Assembly (NCBI RefSeq): GCF_032118995.1
Contig: NC_092668.1
Span: 7,543,501-7,607,500, forward strand
From: Asterias amurensis
Taxonomy: Eukaryota; Echinodermata; Asteroidea; Forcipulatida; Asteriidae
Reading direction: 5' to 3'
DNA length: 64,000 nucleotides
Positions 41,627 to 54,009 of the stretch are shown here, one piece after another; position 1 is the first letter of the stretch; every line of letters starts with the position of its first letter. A program made the translations under genes and the position numbers. A model generated the notes under the pieces. It was not told the origin of the DNA, did not search any database, and saw only the letters and a program-made list of their open reading frames with translations.

Positions 41627-44600
41627 CTACACTTCTACTGGCAAGAGTGAGATCTTCTTCTGCAGATTAGCTTTATACTGAGAGTATCTGAAAAGGAAAT
41701 AATATCAAATAAAAGTCACATTTGTTAATGATCATACAGTATGTGTGTAACTAATAATGACACTGTATGCATGATGGTCGATGCATAGGTTGTAGATTAA
41801 AGAATTCACTCTGTGGCAGTGAAGTCCACTCAATCCACTAAGCAAAAGTAGTAGTCCCGGCAGATTTCTTAATTTAGGACAGTTCTTTTCAGAACTACAA
41901 AATGTAAGTTTTTTGAAACTTTACATGTACATGCCAAAACATTTAAATGCTTGTTCCAAGATAGGTTTTTGTCAACTGATGTATTCCTAGGATATTGGTA
42001 TGCTTTACTTGGTCAAGATAGTCATGACATGGTGTTGCCGCAAACCTTTCCATATTGTATTTCCACCATGCCAAGTTTCAAATCCTACTTAACTTACACA
42101 TGATGTTACCACAAACTGTATACATTGATACCTCACCATGCAATGCCTCAAAAGTCCCCAAAACATGTGTCATGCAGCAATGTCAGCTGCAACATGTCAA
42201 TACATGTCAATCACTATACAATGTACTCAATTATATCCTTGATCATGATTGGTAAAGGCTGCATTTTATATTTCTATGTAATCCTTTTAAAGATTGATGT
42301 ACAGTGTATTGCCTATTACATGTAGCTGTTAATTCAATAATGTCAACATTAATGTATTTTACAAAGTACATACATATACGTACAAGTAAAGTGCTCCAGT
42401 ACTATGTTCAGAGAATTTCATACAAAATTGCTTTTTATGACATTGACAGAGTCGAACAAAGTCAGAGCTGTATCTTAATTCATGAGCTCAAGGTTGCTGG
42501 ACCTTCGCTGCATATTGGAGCAAGAAGAACTACAAACAGAGTTGGCTGCAATTAATGACACTTTCTCCTTAAAGAACTTGTAAAGGATTTTCGTTTATTT
42601 CGTTTCAAGTTATTGTCTCTTATAAAGCCACAAGTTCTAGCCCTCGGGTCGGACTTATTTTCAAATTTGTAAATAACATGGAAACTAATTTTTTTAAACC
42701 GCTATCTTTGTGATTTGAGGCTCATGATTTTGTGATCCACAACGTGATCCATATCGACAACGCATTGCATACGGCGCTTGTGTGTACAAAAAGCGCATTC
42801 TACAAAATGTGCACAATCCGCAGATTGCACGCAATTATTCCAAATCATCAGCTACATGTACAATGTACTATACAAACAGAGTGTGAATGCAGTTTGCGCA
42901 CGCTTTTCGGCACAATGCTGCAGAGCGCAAAATGTAGATTGCCCACAAGGTTGTCCCTATTGGTTTTATTAAATACGCTCCTCAAGCATAGACTCGACAG
43001 GCAGATGTCATGATTGGAGGATTTTGGACATCATTTTAGCCGGAGAAGGGGGAATATATCTTGCTGGTCTCTGACCTTGGTATATCTGCAAGTGGCAACT
43101 CCCCTAATTATGAGCTCGCATATTACGAATTACGGTTAATGCAAAGTTTTCTGCTGGTCCCGAACTGCCCCGTGCGTGTTTCAATAAATTAAAATATGGA
43201 TTATAAGAGCACTGTGGTAGCGAGAACACGTTTACAAAGAGATAATTTCGTCGGCCCTTAAGAGCAAATAGTTGCTTTCAACCCTTTTGTAACGAAAACA
43301 ATAAACAAAAAAATATTTAAAATTTACCTTCCAGCAACAAAAATGTTATTATTTATGGCTGGTAAGACTATCAATAGAGGTGCTAACTGGATGTTAAAGC
43401 TAGCAATACTCATCAGAAACTGGAGTAACGAGTCAGTGAGCAGGGTTGTTCTATCAATACTCTGCACAATGGTAGGATTAGGAGGCATTCCTACCTCAAA
43501 CAACGGTTTCAAACAAGCAGATTCCATATGAGTCAGTATTTATTAATTCATGTGGAATCTTCAGAGAAAAAAAATATTATCCATTGAGTTTTAAAAGTGC
43601 ACTTTCACAGAAAATGAAAAGCTAAATTATTTGCGCAATTAATACTTAATGCATCAGTAAGATTTCCCTGATAGCCCGCGTTAGCAATGAACCATCAACA
43701 TGTAGCATTACACTGGTGGTTACTGATGAAAACAAGATATTTGTTAACTGCAGCTAGCTGCAACCAAAGTTTTTCACCGTAACTTGGCTACTAAACCAGA
43801 ATAGCAAGTTAAAATCTCAAACATTTGTTCAATGATGTAAATTTTATGAATCTTTATGTTTAACTTTCAAACTAAACGAACTCAGTTAAAACAGTTTTAT
43901 TAGTCTGATTTTGGCAGTACATTCACCCTATGCTCATAATGTAGTTATCCATTGCAGCAGCCTTATCTATGTGTTCACGTGCGGCTATTTTGTCATGCAC
44001 TTTGTGCATAGTGCATTGAAATTAGCTTGATCGGAAATATTTTGAGCTGCTGGAAACGGACCTCGTATTAACGAGAGTCGACTGTTTACTGATGATCCAC
44101 ACACTTTAATCACTATAAAGAGCAAGAATTTACCGTTGTTTAATCTTCAAAACTTCCTTCTCCTCCTCCTCTTGGAATTTCCTCAGAATGGCTTGCAACT
44201 CAGAGAACTGAAGATTGACATACTGTGCTACCTGTTAATAGACGTAGATATAAATTATACATCTATGTAACAATTAAAATCTACCTTACTGGAACAATGG
44301 AATCATTATTTTTTATAATTTCAGACCCAAATAAGTGCATGTATTTTTTTGCATTTTTTGTAGAAGGTAGACTACTTTACATTCAGTTCTTTATGAGCAC
44401 TGTACTTCACACAGTTTGCGTTTAATAATAATAACTAGACAGCGAAGCTGCCACGGAAAGCTGTCAATCGCCAGATTGAACCAATGACTGACAGAAAAAC
44501 CAATTATTTGATCAACTGATGGGCAAAAGGATGGAGACATTGACAAGTATGAAGTAATGACCATTTAAGGTTTTCATTGCTTAAGCTCATTCAACTGGAA

Positions 44601-47600
44601 CCAGTGATAAACTCTTTGAGTTTCATCTTTTTATATTATCTACGCAATATTTGATTTAAGTTGGTCCCATGTGTTGTGTAAACGTATGTAAAAGAACCCA
44701 GTGCACTTATCGAAAAGAGAAGGGGTTTGCCTGTTCCTGGCTGGATTGGCAGCATATTGCGCCATAGCACCTTGTAAACCATTACATGGTGCTTAAGGAT
44801 TAGGTCTTATATCTCAAAATTTCGCCCACTCCTTGCAGTAATAATACCTGGCGCTTTGTATCCTTTGGCAAAAGGCGCGTTATAAATACGGTTATTGTTA
44901 TTATTGTTATTGCTATTGCTATTGCTATTGCTATTGCTATTGCTATTGCTATTGCTATTGCTATTGCTATTGCTATTGTTATTGTTATTGTTATTGTTAT
45001 TATTATTATTATTATTATTAAAGCTCATTCAACTGGAACCAGTGATAAACTCTTTAAATTTTATTTTTTATGTATGAAACTACATGCAAGAAGTTATAAT
45101 TGATTTAAGTTCAAGTCAATATACATCATTGCAATAAGGAGTTATGACCATTTAGGACTTCATTGTTTCAGCACATTCAACTGGAACCAGTGATGCACTC
45201 TTTGAGGTTTTTTTTTCTTCATATGCATCTATATGTAAGAAGCAATATTTGATTTAAGTTTCAATTCAGTACATCATTGCAATAAGGAGTTATGACCATT
45301 TCGGTTTTTCATTGTTTCAGCTCATTTAACTGAAACCAGTGATGCACTCTTTGAGTTTTATCGTTTCATATGCATCTGTATGTAAGAAGCAATATTTGAT
45401 TTAAGTTTCAAGTCAGTACATGTGTACATCATTACAATAAAAGTTAAGACCATAAGGTTTTTCATTGTTTCAGCTCATTCAACTGGATCCAGTGATGCAC
45501 TCTTTGAGTTTTAGGTGGTATGTGAGTTGAGTTGTGCCTTGATTCTCTGCTGTGCCACAAGGGTTTTGTCAGACCATCCGGTTTTCCTCCCTCGGGAAAA
45601 AAATCAAACACTTTCGATCTTTGGCTGTGCTCCGTGGTCATAATGGGTTGATGTGGCTGGCAGCCAAAGGCGCCCTTGCATGCCAGCTTCTTGACACGTT
45701 GTAGCCGCGTTCTTCGCAATCCAGCTCTTAGCTGCGAGTAAGGATGATTAGCCCCCCAAATTATTATAATTATTATAATATTTATCTTTCCATATGTATC
45801 TGTATGTAAAAAGCAATATTTGATTTAAGTTTCCGGTCAGAACATCATTGCAATAAGGATTTACATGCCAAAAACGCGGACGGCCAAACGGACAGACGGA
45901 CGGACGCCGATCAGAAATTGGTATTACATAGGTTTGCAATGCTCTACAGCTTGCCAATAATAAAAAAGATTCCAAAAACACATCTCTTTTACTTAAAAAT
46001 AAGTATTTCTACACCAGAACAATGTTTTGAATTTGTACATCTTTGCTATTATTTTGCAGCACACTGTTGGATTTGCATAGCAGTCTGATGCCAGATGACA
46101 TGTCAATAAGCCAAGTTTCCCCCATACCAAGAGACATGACTTGCGTTGGTGCTGGGTCCAATGATACAAAAAGAAAACGGAACATTTTGATGTTATGTTA
46201 AATTTTTGTAACTCAGCCTCAAGCGTATATATGTACATTGTACATGTAATGACAATTTTGACAAATACCTGCTGTTGTTGAGCTAAACAAACATGTGACC
46301 CAGAAAAGGAAAAACAACTGTACCTCAGGAGATACTTCACCAGCTTTCTTCTCCTTGATGAATATCTTGGCCACATTCTCATCAGGTCCAAGCTGTACTC
46401 TCTTTAACAATGGAAAGTCATTGGGCTGGAATGCATGGGTTTCTGAAACAAGAAACATGACAACCATTGCAAAACAAAGGTTCAATAGAATAAGATCTTG
46501 CTAAGATATACACAAAATAAATACAATGGAGAAATAGCAATATTGGTTGCAACAAAGAGAGAAAGAATGGCTGCTGCAATGCTCTAGCAGGTGATCTGTC
46601 AAATACTATACAAGTGCACTACAACATGTACAACCTGAGGAACCAACCCTTTTGTTATGTACTATGCTGTAGGACAGTCCACTTATGCCAACCATCTTTG
46701 ACTAATTTGGGAAAGGTCAGAGCCTATAATATTCATATTTTGAAGTAGAATCAAGAAAAACAAGATAAGGAAAAAATGAACATTGAGCAAGGTTAAGTGC
46801 ATCTCGATTGTACCTTGCCATGTATAAATGAATGTATCAAATTAATTTTGATAAAATCTATTATGCGTAACATCCAATGTAGGTTGTCAGTGGTTTTTTT
46901 TACCACATTATACCTTGTTCGTGTTGATTAAACTTCAATATCAAATGATACAAACCTCCATGCTGCAAAACCCAGAAAAGACTAAACTCCTCAGGAACAT
47001 TTTCCACTGCAAACTTTTTCAGTAGCATACTGATAACTTCCGATGTTGTCTGTCTGCTTGAAACCCTGACATTAGAGATTGTTCCATACTTTGGTCTGAA
47101 TACTGCTGTCTGGAAAGAATCAGGTGTAACTACGCTATTGAGAATAGATTCACAATTTCAATACTAACATCTTTAACGTGAGGGTTAGTTGGATTAAATC
47201 TGTTTAATGCACATAAACAGTTGAATGCATTTAAGTTATAACAGAAGGCTTTAAAGCTTTATTTGTTACAACGTTGTATTATTCAAGATACAAGTAGTGT
47301 TTTTTTGTAATGAACATAACAACGGCCTCCAGGTTAATATGCTAGCACTCTACCAACTGAGCTATCTAGCCCCGTGTTGGCATTCTCCCCTTTTTTTACC
47401 GTATCTTTGTTTGGGTGCCATTCAAAAAAGCCATACCACTATTACTGTCGTTTAGCTAGGGATCACACCCAAGTTTACAATACAATCTAGGAAGCGGCAG
47501 CCAGGGATCACCTTCAGGGGATGCAACTTTTATTTCAAATTTATTTTGTATTAAAGAAAATGAACTACATGGTACATATGTTAATCATGCAAGTTAGTCC

Positions 47601-50600
47601 CTTACTTTGCTATTGTAGAGATGACCACTAAATGACATAGTTCTTCTCTGTAGGTTACACTTGCGAGGCATTGTTACAGAAAGTCCCATTCTTCCAAAGG
47701 ATTCGTCCACTGTGTTTTCTTCATCCTCTTCCCCAGTGTCACCTTTCTCACTCCTTTTGTCATCATTTCTTTTCACTGCCTGTTTATTCCAATAATCTAA
47801 ACCAGCATCTGAGTTACGATCTCTTCGTGCAGTAGTGTCTGAACTATTCTGGGTTCTTTCTTGGTCATCCTGGCTATCATGATCATTGCCATCATTAGCA
47901 GAGAACTCAGGCAGACTTTCATGCTGTCTTGTCAGCGAGCGTCTGTTTTTAGCACCACTTCCCATAGCACTCATCAGCTTTTCATCAAGCCCACTGTCAT
48001 ACCCGAGGCGTGTAGTCTTCCTTTTCCAACTCAATTCTTCTTTCTTCAGTCGTATCACCTTCTGAGTTCCCCAGTAAATCTTTAGCATTCCAAACAGAAT
48101 GTAAACCCCATTCTCCTACAAAGAGCACACATTGCCAGTCAAAATGGATCTCAAATAAAGAATCACAAACAGTCGGTCACCAGCATGTATACCAATCATA
48201 AGTACACATCAAACTCACAAGTTTCTTTCAAAATGAGCATATATGCTAACTCAGGAGCCATCTTAGAAAAACAATTTATATATACATCAGACAGTTTCTC
48301 TACTCCTATTGGTGGAAAGCGCGTCACGTGGGTGTGCATAAACCTTTTGTTAATGTACACTTGAGCTCTGTTTATGCACGCTGAGCTGGCTTCCGCGTGT
48401 CGGGCGTGCAAGATTATCACGCGTAACGCGCAAATCAAAGCTATCAGCGCGTGATCTAAGCACGCACGCGTACACACAACCCACGCGCCTCGTACAGATG
48501 CTTCACAAAGTTATGGAAAATAATATTTCAAACCTCAAATTTTCAATTGTTAAAGTGTCTATAACTGTATTTGTTTACGCTTTTTTAACAAAAGGGCAAT
48601 TATGAATGGGAATAAAAGAGTAGTGACTCGTTCTTCAATGTCTGTTTAAAACCTTGCAGGGTCGCTGTCGTGCGATAAAGGCCCGTGCCGACGGCCGCCG
48701 ACCATGCCGACTTTAAACGTACGTTGAAAAACTCGTCGCCACCCTTTTATTCCCTTATTTAAATGAGTAAATTAATGTGTGGTGAAGAGGTTTTCAACAA
48801 GTGGTTTAATCCCAACGAGGCCTGGTTCTTGATAATTTTACCGAGACACAGTCGAGGTAAATTATCAAGAACCAGGCCACAGCAGGTTTAAACCACTTGT
48901 TGAAAACCGATTCAAAACACTTTGATTCCCATTCATAAATACCTTTTTGGTCAAAAAAAGTCAACACTTTTTGGTCATAAAGTAAAATAAATGCAAAAAT
49001 TATAATTTTTCAATGATATCTTTTAACGCATTACCCCTCCAGCTATGAAATGGCCGGTTAACAACTCCGTATAAGGGAATGCTGTGCCCGTCGCGTGTAT
49101 TGCGTGATGTGGCACAACTGTTTCAGCCGTTGCAACAGGTGCAAGCTCGCGTGTCACGCCCATGTTTCAACACTTTTTACTGGTCATAAACAAAGGTTAA
49201 TATGCACCCATGTGACGTGCTCTCCACCAATAGGAATAGCGAAACTGTCCGAGGTATTTATCAATAAACAATATGGGCACACATACATGTAGTAGTCTTG
49301 TAATAATGTCTGCACTAAAATATCTGTCTCATGTTTGTAATTGAATGTACCAAAAAGCAATCATCTTCAGGAAAACATTTCAAGTTAAAATCATGTACAC
49401 ATGTGATTTTAATAAAGCACTCACAGAATGCATTTTTAATGGCAGTGGGCATTAAACCTCGTACATGTACATACCTGTACTATTTGAAGCTGTTGATTCA
49501 GTTTGCTGTCACTGAAGTATATATTGAACGTTTTCAAATTCAGTGCAAATGATGAACTGTAAAATACAAATAATAAACAAATAAAACAAACAAAACAAGT
49601 ACAAGGTTGGGACTACTTTGTGTACTTTAGCATCTAGGATCGTAATAAACTGCACTACCGACATGGTAGAATAAGAAAGACAGTTCTCTAAGAACTGGCA
49701 AGTAGATACAAACATGTTGTTACCACAAACCAAGTTTCTATTGATACCCCACTATGAATTCCCTCATATCCTATATTCTCGTTAGCATAAACAAAATTAA
49801 CACTTTGAAAGAAAAAAACAGCTGTCATTATGACGCAAAGGCAGTGGACACTATTGGTAATTACTCAAAATAATTATTAGCATAAAATCTTACTTGGTAA
49901 CGAGTAATGAGAAGAGGATGATAGTATAAAACATATTGTGAGAACTGGCTCTCTCTGAAGTGACGTAGTTTTCGAGAAAGAAGTATTTCTCCACAAATTT
50001 AATTTCGAGACCTCAAGTTTAGAATTTGAGGTCTCGAAATCAAGCATCTGAAAGCACACAAGTTCGTGTGACAAGGGTGTCTTTTTCTTTTGTTAATATC
50101 TTGCAACTCCGACGACCAATCAAGCTCCAATTTTCACAAGTTTGTTCCTGCTGGTTTAAGCCAGGGGGTTGTACATTGTAAATGTTGTACATGTTGTACA
50201 TTGGGTTTTTTAAAATTCGTTTTTGGAATAACAATAATAATAAAGTAGATAAGAAATTCATATCCAAAGAACTACACAAAAATTGTACATCAACACGTGT
50301 AGTATAGTGTCACACTCCAGTGCTCATCAATAGAGCGCCCTACTTTCGTGTATAGTCTACGTTCAAGGCGTTTTAAAAATACATTTCCCCTTTCAATTAG
50401 TTAGTCTCTTCTTTAGTCGTCAGTATTTCATAAGTTCATATTTCCTCAACCACACAAGCTATTTGACAATCTTAACATCATATGAAAGAGCTTCACGTAC
50501 TTCATAAAAATGGATATGTTGGTGACCTTCTCTTGACCTTTTGACTTGTCTAAACGGAAGTGCCTGTAAAATGCTTTGAAGTAAAATGTCTATCAAAAAC

Positions 50601-50871
50601 CCAACAACAGAGGGCGCCAAACAAAATAAATACAGGCTCTCAAACACAGGGCCTTTCGTTTTTTGTCAAGTAAACTCAACAATGGTACAGAGACACAACA
50701 CAGTGCATTGTCGAGAAAACTCGCTCGACAATGGTAAGGAAGTGCTTGCATTGCGTGGTCGAGTAAACTCGACAATGGTATTGAAATGGTGAATGATACA
50801 CTGGGTAATTACCTTTGTACTATGGTCTTATACATTCTATCTCTATGCTCCTCTACGTCCTGAGAATCCAT
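41627..50871 (-). CDS. RASSF: RASSF2/4/6-type Ras-association and SARAH domain protein
   Basis: Exons in gene order: 50871-50813, 49556-49475, 48115-47606, 47109-46956, 46442-46324, 44231-44134, 41687-41627. All borders are GT/AG, the phases close, and the product is 360 residues. Residues 20-70 (LNLKTFNIYF ... GVYILFGMLKIYWG) match the N-terminal block shared by RASSF2/4/6. A polar, charged linker of about 130 residues follows, ending RRTMSFSGHLYNSK. The RA domain is at about 218-306 (VFRPKYGTISNVRV, ENVPEEFSLFWVLQHG, FPLLKRVQLGPDE). The SARAH helix is at about 309-356 (AQYVNLQFSELQAILRKFQE to KISLLPVEV). Family members are adaptors that bind Ras-like GTPases through RA and Hippo kinases MST1/2 through SARAH. 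The exact orthologue among 2, 4 and 6 is unresolved. The ATG lies one base after a splice acceptor, so an upstream 5' UTR exon is expected. Confidence 0.9.
42000..43320. other. Intron of the RASSF-type gene with little structure
   Basis: This sequence between the last two exons has no convincing exon on either strand. A dispersed motif, ATGACATGGTGTTGCCGCAA, occurs near 42025. Related copies lie near 9338 (inverse), 39457 and 49711, so a low-copy repeat passes through here. Confidence 0.4.
44134..44231 (-). other. RASSF: SARAH-domain exon, last exon shared by both RASSF ends
   Basis: This 98-bp exon encodes VAQYVNLQFSELQAILRKFQ and continues EEEEKEVLKIKQ, then two bases of an Arg codon. It forms the first half of the SARAH helix. 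From here the transcript can join exon 41687-41627 (CG+A) or exon 39859-39772 (CG+G); both keep the frame. Confidence 0.7.
44640..45020 (+). mobile_element. SINE-like insertion ending in an ATT-type microsatellite
   Basis: The body has GGATTGGCAGCATATTGCGC, GGTGCTTAAGGATTAGGTC and AAAGGCGCGTTATAAATACG, followed by (TTGTTA/TTGCTA/TTA)n to 45020. The GCGC..TATAAATA plus ATT-repeat ending is the same design as in the SINE at 10131-10452. No clear tRNA head was found, so it may be 5'-truncated. Confidence 0.55.
44894..45020. repeat. Hexanucleotide microsatellite TTGCTA / TTGTTA
   Basis: It is a pure TTGCTA run of about thirteen units, bordered by TTGTTA units and ending in TTA repeats. It keeps frames open that would encode poly-Leu or Asn/Ser runs; these are repeat artefacts. 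Confidence 0.9.
45513..45740. repeat. Dispersed repeat, related to 13113-13335
   Basis: It contains AAAAATCAAACACTTTCGAT and GGCTGGCAGCCAAAGGCGCC, shared in order and spacing with the stretch after the renalase gene. The borders are unclear. Confidence 0.45.
47310..47540 (-). repeat. tRNA-derived repeat, related to 8857-9187
   Basis: On the minus strand the head reads AGATAGCTCAGTTGGTAGAG (A box). The body shares ATCACACCCAAGTTTACAAT and GCGGCAGCCAGGGATCACCT with the copy in renalase intron 4. It has no intact B box or acceptor stem, so it is a repeat and not a tRNA gene. Confidence 0.55.
48283..48480. repeat. Left-arm fragment of the large foldback family
   Basis: ACAGTTTCTCTACTCCTATT, GAAAGCGCGTCACGTGGGTG and TGCATAAACCTTTTGTTA match the left arm of the element at 36763-38672. 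After about 48350 the sequence departs into GC-rich DNA with many GCGCGT words. Confidence 0.55.
48600..49258. mobile_element. Foldback family: hairpin plus right arm
   Basis: From 48600, a hairpin (GACTCGTTCTTCAATG.../AAAAACTCGTCGCCACC) around CCTTGCAGGGTCG is followed at 48775-48960 by the GAGGTTTTCAAC..GGTTTAA / TTAAACC..GTTGAAAAC hairpin. The arm then runs through GCGTATTGCG-, CACCAATAGGAATAGCGAAA and GGTATTTAT at 49258. The order equals the right arm at 38150-38672. Confidence 0.6.
49840..50150. mobile_element. Truncated MITE (subfamily A)
   Basis: It begins AAGGCAGTGGACACTATTGG and keeps the family order through GAGACCTCAAGTTTAGAATT and CTCGAAATCAAGCATCTGAA, but stops before the right TIR at about 50150. 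There is no left TTAA. It is in RASSF intron 1. Confidence 0.65.
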
Positions 50872-51786
50872 GCTGTAAAAGTCTCGTATGTGTAAATCAA
50901 GAATCAACACATCTCATCCAACTGCCATTCAACTGTACAAAAAGAAATGTTGTATAAATGTTTCATTAAACACGTACTATCATTAAGATTAGTAGGCAGA
51001 GAGCCAGGGTTATTTCATCCTCAGAAACTAAGACTGAATTCCCTTTTATTATTGCCTACGATAAGAAAATTCAAATAATTTGTTTACTTCCAGTTTGGAC
51101 AGCCATGGGAAGTCAAGGTAAATAATTATGTTATTTGAGTTTTAAAATGAAAAGCATGGTGGACAGTAGTCATAAGTGACATGGTACAGGTGTCCCCATG
51201 GGTTGTGTGAATTAAGCTAGGAGCAGTCTAAGCTAAAATGGCCAAACATAGTTTCATGTAAAATGCGAATTGTTGTGTGCTGTTGATTGTCAGATCATGC
51301 CTAGGTACAGGTGTACAAGTCCGCCTTAAATAGCAATTCCATGGACACACAGCAACAAGGATGGATGCATCAAATACTGTGTACTTACATAATGTTTAAA
51401 AAATGAGAAATATGAAAGAACTTGTATAGACATGACAGAAAACTAATAAGTTAGGGCCATGTGAAAACCAAGCAGCACACAATCAACAATGCAGACTGTG
51501 TGGATTTTCTTCCTCCATGGTGATACATACCAGGGTAGGCCTACATGCAGGGAAGTGTATGAATGGCTGGGCAGGCATAGGGGAAGAGACTATGGCACTT
51601 TTTGAAATGACTGGATTTTGCTTTGGATTCGACAATTTGCAGTTGTTTTTGCGCATGCATGTAATTCAGCGCCAAGGGTTTCAGACGAGAGAACGGAGCC
51701 TCAAGCTAAATTCAAAGCCGAGGCTTCGAGATGAGAAGGTTTAGCTCTTATTGTGATGTAAGATGTACAATAGGTCATAGACATGT

Positions 51787-53330
51787 GAGTACAGTATGCT
51801 TCTAAAGCATACTGTACTCAACCCTCTCATTAAGAAGCGGTCACTGAATCCAGACGAACTCAAGAACTATCGTCCTGTCGCTAACATCAAGTTCTTATCT
51901 AAGCTGATAGAGAAACATGTGGTCAACAACATCAATGATCACATTGTTAAAAACGGTTTGGGTGAGGAATTTCAGTCAGCTTATTGTGTGTCTCATAGTA
52001 CTGAAACCGCACTACTGAAAGTCAAAAGTGATATCATGGGCATGATCCACAATCAGAAGGGCGTGTTCCTGGTGCTTTTAGACCTAAGTGCCGCATTCGA
52101 CACTGTTAATCACAATGTCCTTTTCAACAGATTAGAATGTGAGATTGGCATTACAGGGACAGCTCTTGAGTGGTTTAAGTCTTACTTCAGTGGTAGAACA
52201 ACACAGGTTTTGATAGACAATACTTATTCAGCCTCACACGATATGCTTTATGGATTGCCGCAAGGATCAATTGTTGGACCGAAATCCTTTACCATTTACA
52301 CCATTCCCATTGGTAGAATCATCAAGGGGAACAATCTACTCTATCACATCTATGCTGATGATATTCAGATTTATACCAGTTTCACACCTTCGGATTCATC
52401 ATCTATTCAGTCTGCCTTACAGGCGCTCACAAAGTGCATTGTAGAATTAAAATCCTGGATGACTGAAAATATGTTGAAACTAAACAACAATAAAACCGAG
52501 TTCTTTGTTGCAACCTCACCTCATTTCAATCGCCTCATGCCCAGTGTTCAACTGCATATTGGAGATGAAATTATCACACCCACTAAAACTGTTCGGAACC
52601 TTGGCATTGTCTTTGACAATCTTATGTCTATGTCTTCACAAATAACATCATTGTCTAGGTCTGTGTCATACCATCTGCGTAACATTATACGTATAAGAAG
52701 GTTTCTAGACGTTGACACATGTAGCAGTGTTACAAGGTCTCTTGTTCTTTCACGATTGGACTATGGCAACGCACTTTTACTTGGAGCGAACACAACTCAA
52801 ATTAATAGACTTCAACATCTTCAGAATTGGGCTGCCAAACTAATATTTTGTGCGTCTAAACATGATCATGCAACTCCTTTTCTCAAAAAGCTACATTGGC
52901 TCCCGGTGAAAGAGCGCATTCAATTCAAAATATTGGTGCATGTGTATAAATGCTTAAATGGACTTGCACCAGCATATCTTTCATCTTGTTTTTCTTTTCA
53001 CATTCAAACTAGGGCTGGGCTTCGCTCAGCATCAGACAAAACCCGTATTGCTGAAAATAAACCGAGCAGCAAATCTCTTCAATCCGCTGCATCTAAATCA
53101 TTTTCCTTAGCCGCTCCAGGACTGTGGAACCATCTTCCCATCACAATACGCACCTCAATTTCACTGCCTATTTTCAAGAAAGCACTTAAAAAACATCTTT
53201 TTCCTTAGTGTCTGTTTATTGCTTTATTATTCATTTGTTGTATTATCTGCATTGCTATTGTTCGTTTAAAGCGCTGTGGTCTAAATGAAATGGCGCTATA
53301 TAAAAACCCATTGTATTGTATTGTATATAC
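51787..53330 (+). mobile_element. 5'-truncated CR1/L2-like LINE with long intact RT frame
   Basis: An uninterrupted frame of 470 codons (51796-53208) encodes a reverse transcriptase. Marks in order: DELKNYRPVANIKFLSKLIE, AYCVSHSTETALL, VLLDLSAAFDTVNH, GLPQGSIVGP, YHIYADDIQIY (the catalytic YADD), LKLNNNKTEF, LGIVFDN, and the C-terminal ALKKHLF end usual for CR1/L2/Rex-type elements. The endonuclease and ORF1 are missing. The 3' UTR is short and finishes in an ATTGT pentamer repeat. Frame integrity suggests a recent insertion. The first 15 bases are preceded by their own inverse copy (51787-51801 versus 51805-51819). Confidence 0.9.
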
Positions 53331-53550
53331 AATGTATAATTTATACACTAACAGCATTCTCATGTTGTTACAATGTTTTTCTAAACAATGTGTGCATACT
53401 CTGAATGACAAAGGCATGAACATGTACGTAGGCTTGTGGTATTTTCAATGAGGAAGGAAGGTCTAACACACAGGACAATGGGTCAAGGAAGTCCTGATTT
53501 TACTTATACTCACCTACAGCACAGTCAGATCAGTACAATCATAACTAAGA

Positions 53551-54005
53551 GGTCGTTCAGACACAGTACTAAAAGTGGTTTAACTCATGGTTCAACCCGA
53601 CCGAGTTCAACTCTGTGTGTCTGAACGGTTCTAAAGTTAGTCCGAATCGAGTTTAACCCACAAAAGATAAACCGTCCAGGGAGGGGGTTTATCTTTAGAC
53701 CGCTTCGGGTTTATCCTTTAACACTGTGTGTGGACAGAATAAAAAGACAACATCCGGTTTAACTCACAACAGTCGACCCATTGACCTCCATAATCATTAT
53801 GTAAAAACACAGTGACCAATGAACAGGCCAATAAACAGGATGTTAAGAGTAATGGGGTCGCGTTTGCTTTGACCTCTTAAAACCAAAGATAAACCGTATC
53901 GGGTTTAACTCAGTGCTGTCTGAACCCAAGGGATTTTATTTTTACGACCACCCCCTGCTGCTCTTCGGGTCTATAGTACGCTGTCTGAACATACCCTATA
54001 ACTCA
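53551..54005. mobile_element. MITE with GTTCAGACA inverted ends
   Basis: GGTCGTTCAGACACAG at the left is mirrored by CGCTGTCTGAACATACC at the right. GTTTAACTCA, TGTCTGAAC and GGTTTATC words recur internally in both orientations, giving a complex foldback. No target duplication was seen. Confidence 0.6.
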
Positions 54006-54009
54006 ACTT

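Larger units (their letters stand above)
44560..45890. repeat. Tandem repeat of about 140 bp, interrupted by a SINE
   Basis: Units start with AGCTCATTCAACTGGAACCA or variants near 44585, 45022, 45170, 45318 and 45471. Each is followed by GTGAT..ACTCTTTGAG, GCAATATTTGATTTAAGTTT and ACATCATTGCAATAAGGAGT. The first unit breaks at about 44640-45018, where a SINE-like sequence and a hexamer microsatellite lie. The unit near 45471 runs into the dispersed repeat at 45513-45740. All of this is upstream of the SARAH exon, in a RASSF intron. Confidence 0.7.

Noticed and set aside
44807..45077. Poly-Asn/Ser and poly-Leu frames
   Set aside because: These are translations of the TTGCTA/TTGTTA microsatellite and have no independent support.
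47341..47375. tRNA-like A box on the minus strand
   Set aside because: No B box or acceptor stem; it belongs to the dispersed repeat also found at 8857-9187.
51105..51117. Short exon ATGGGAAGTCAAG with acceptor and donor on the + strand
   Set aside because: The start context is good, but thirteen bases are too little and no in-phase next exon was found.
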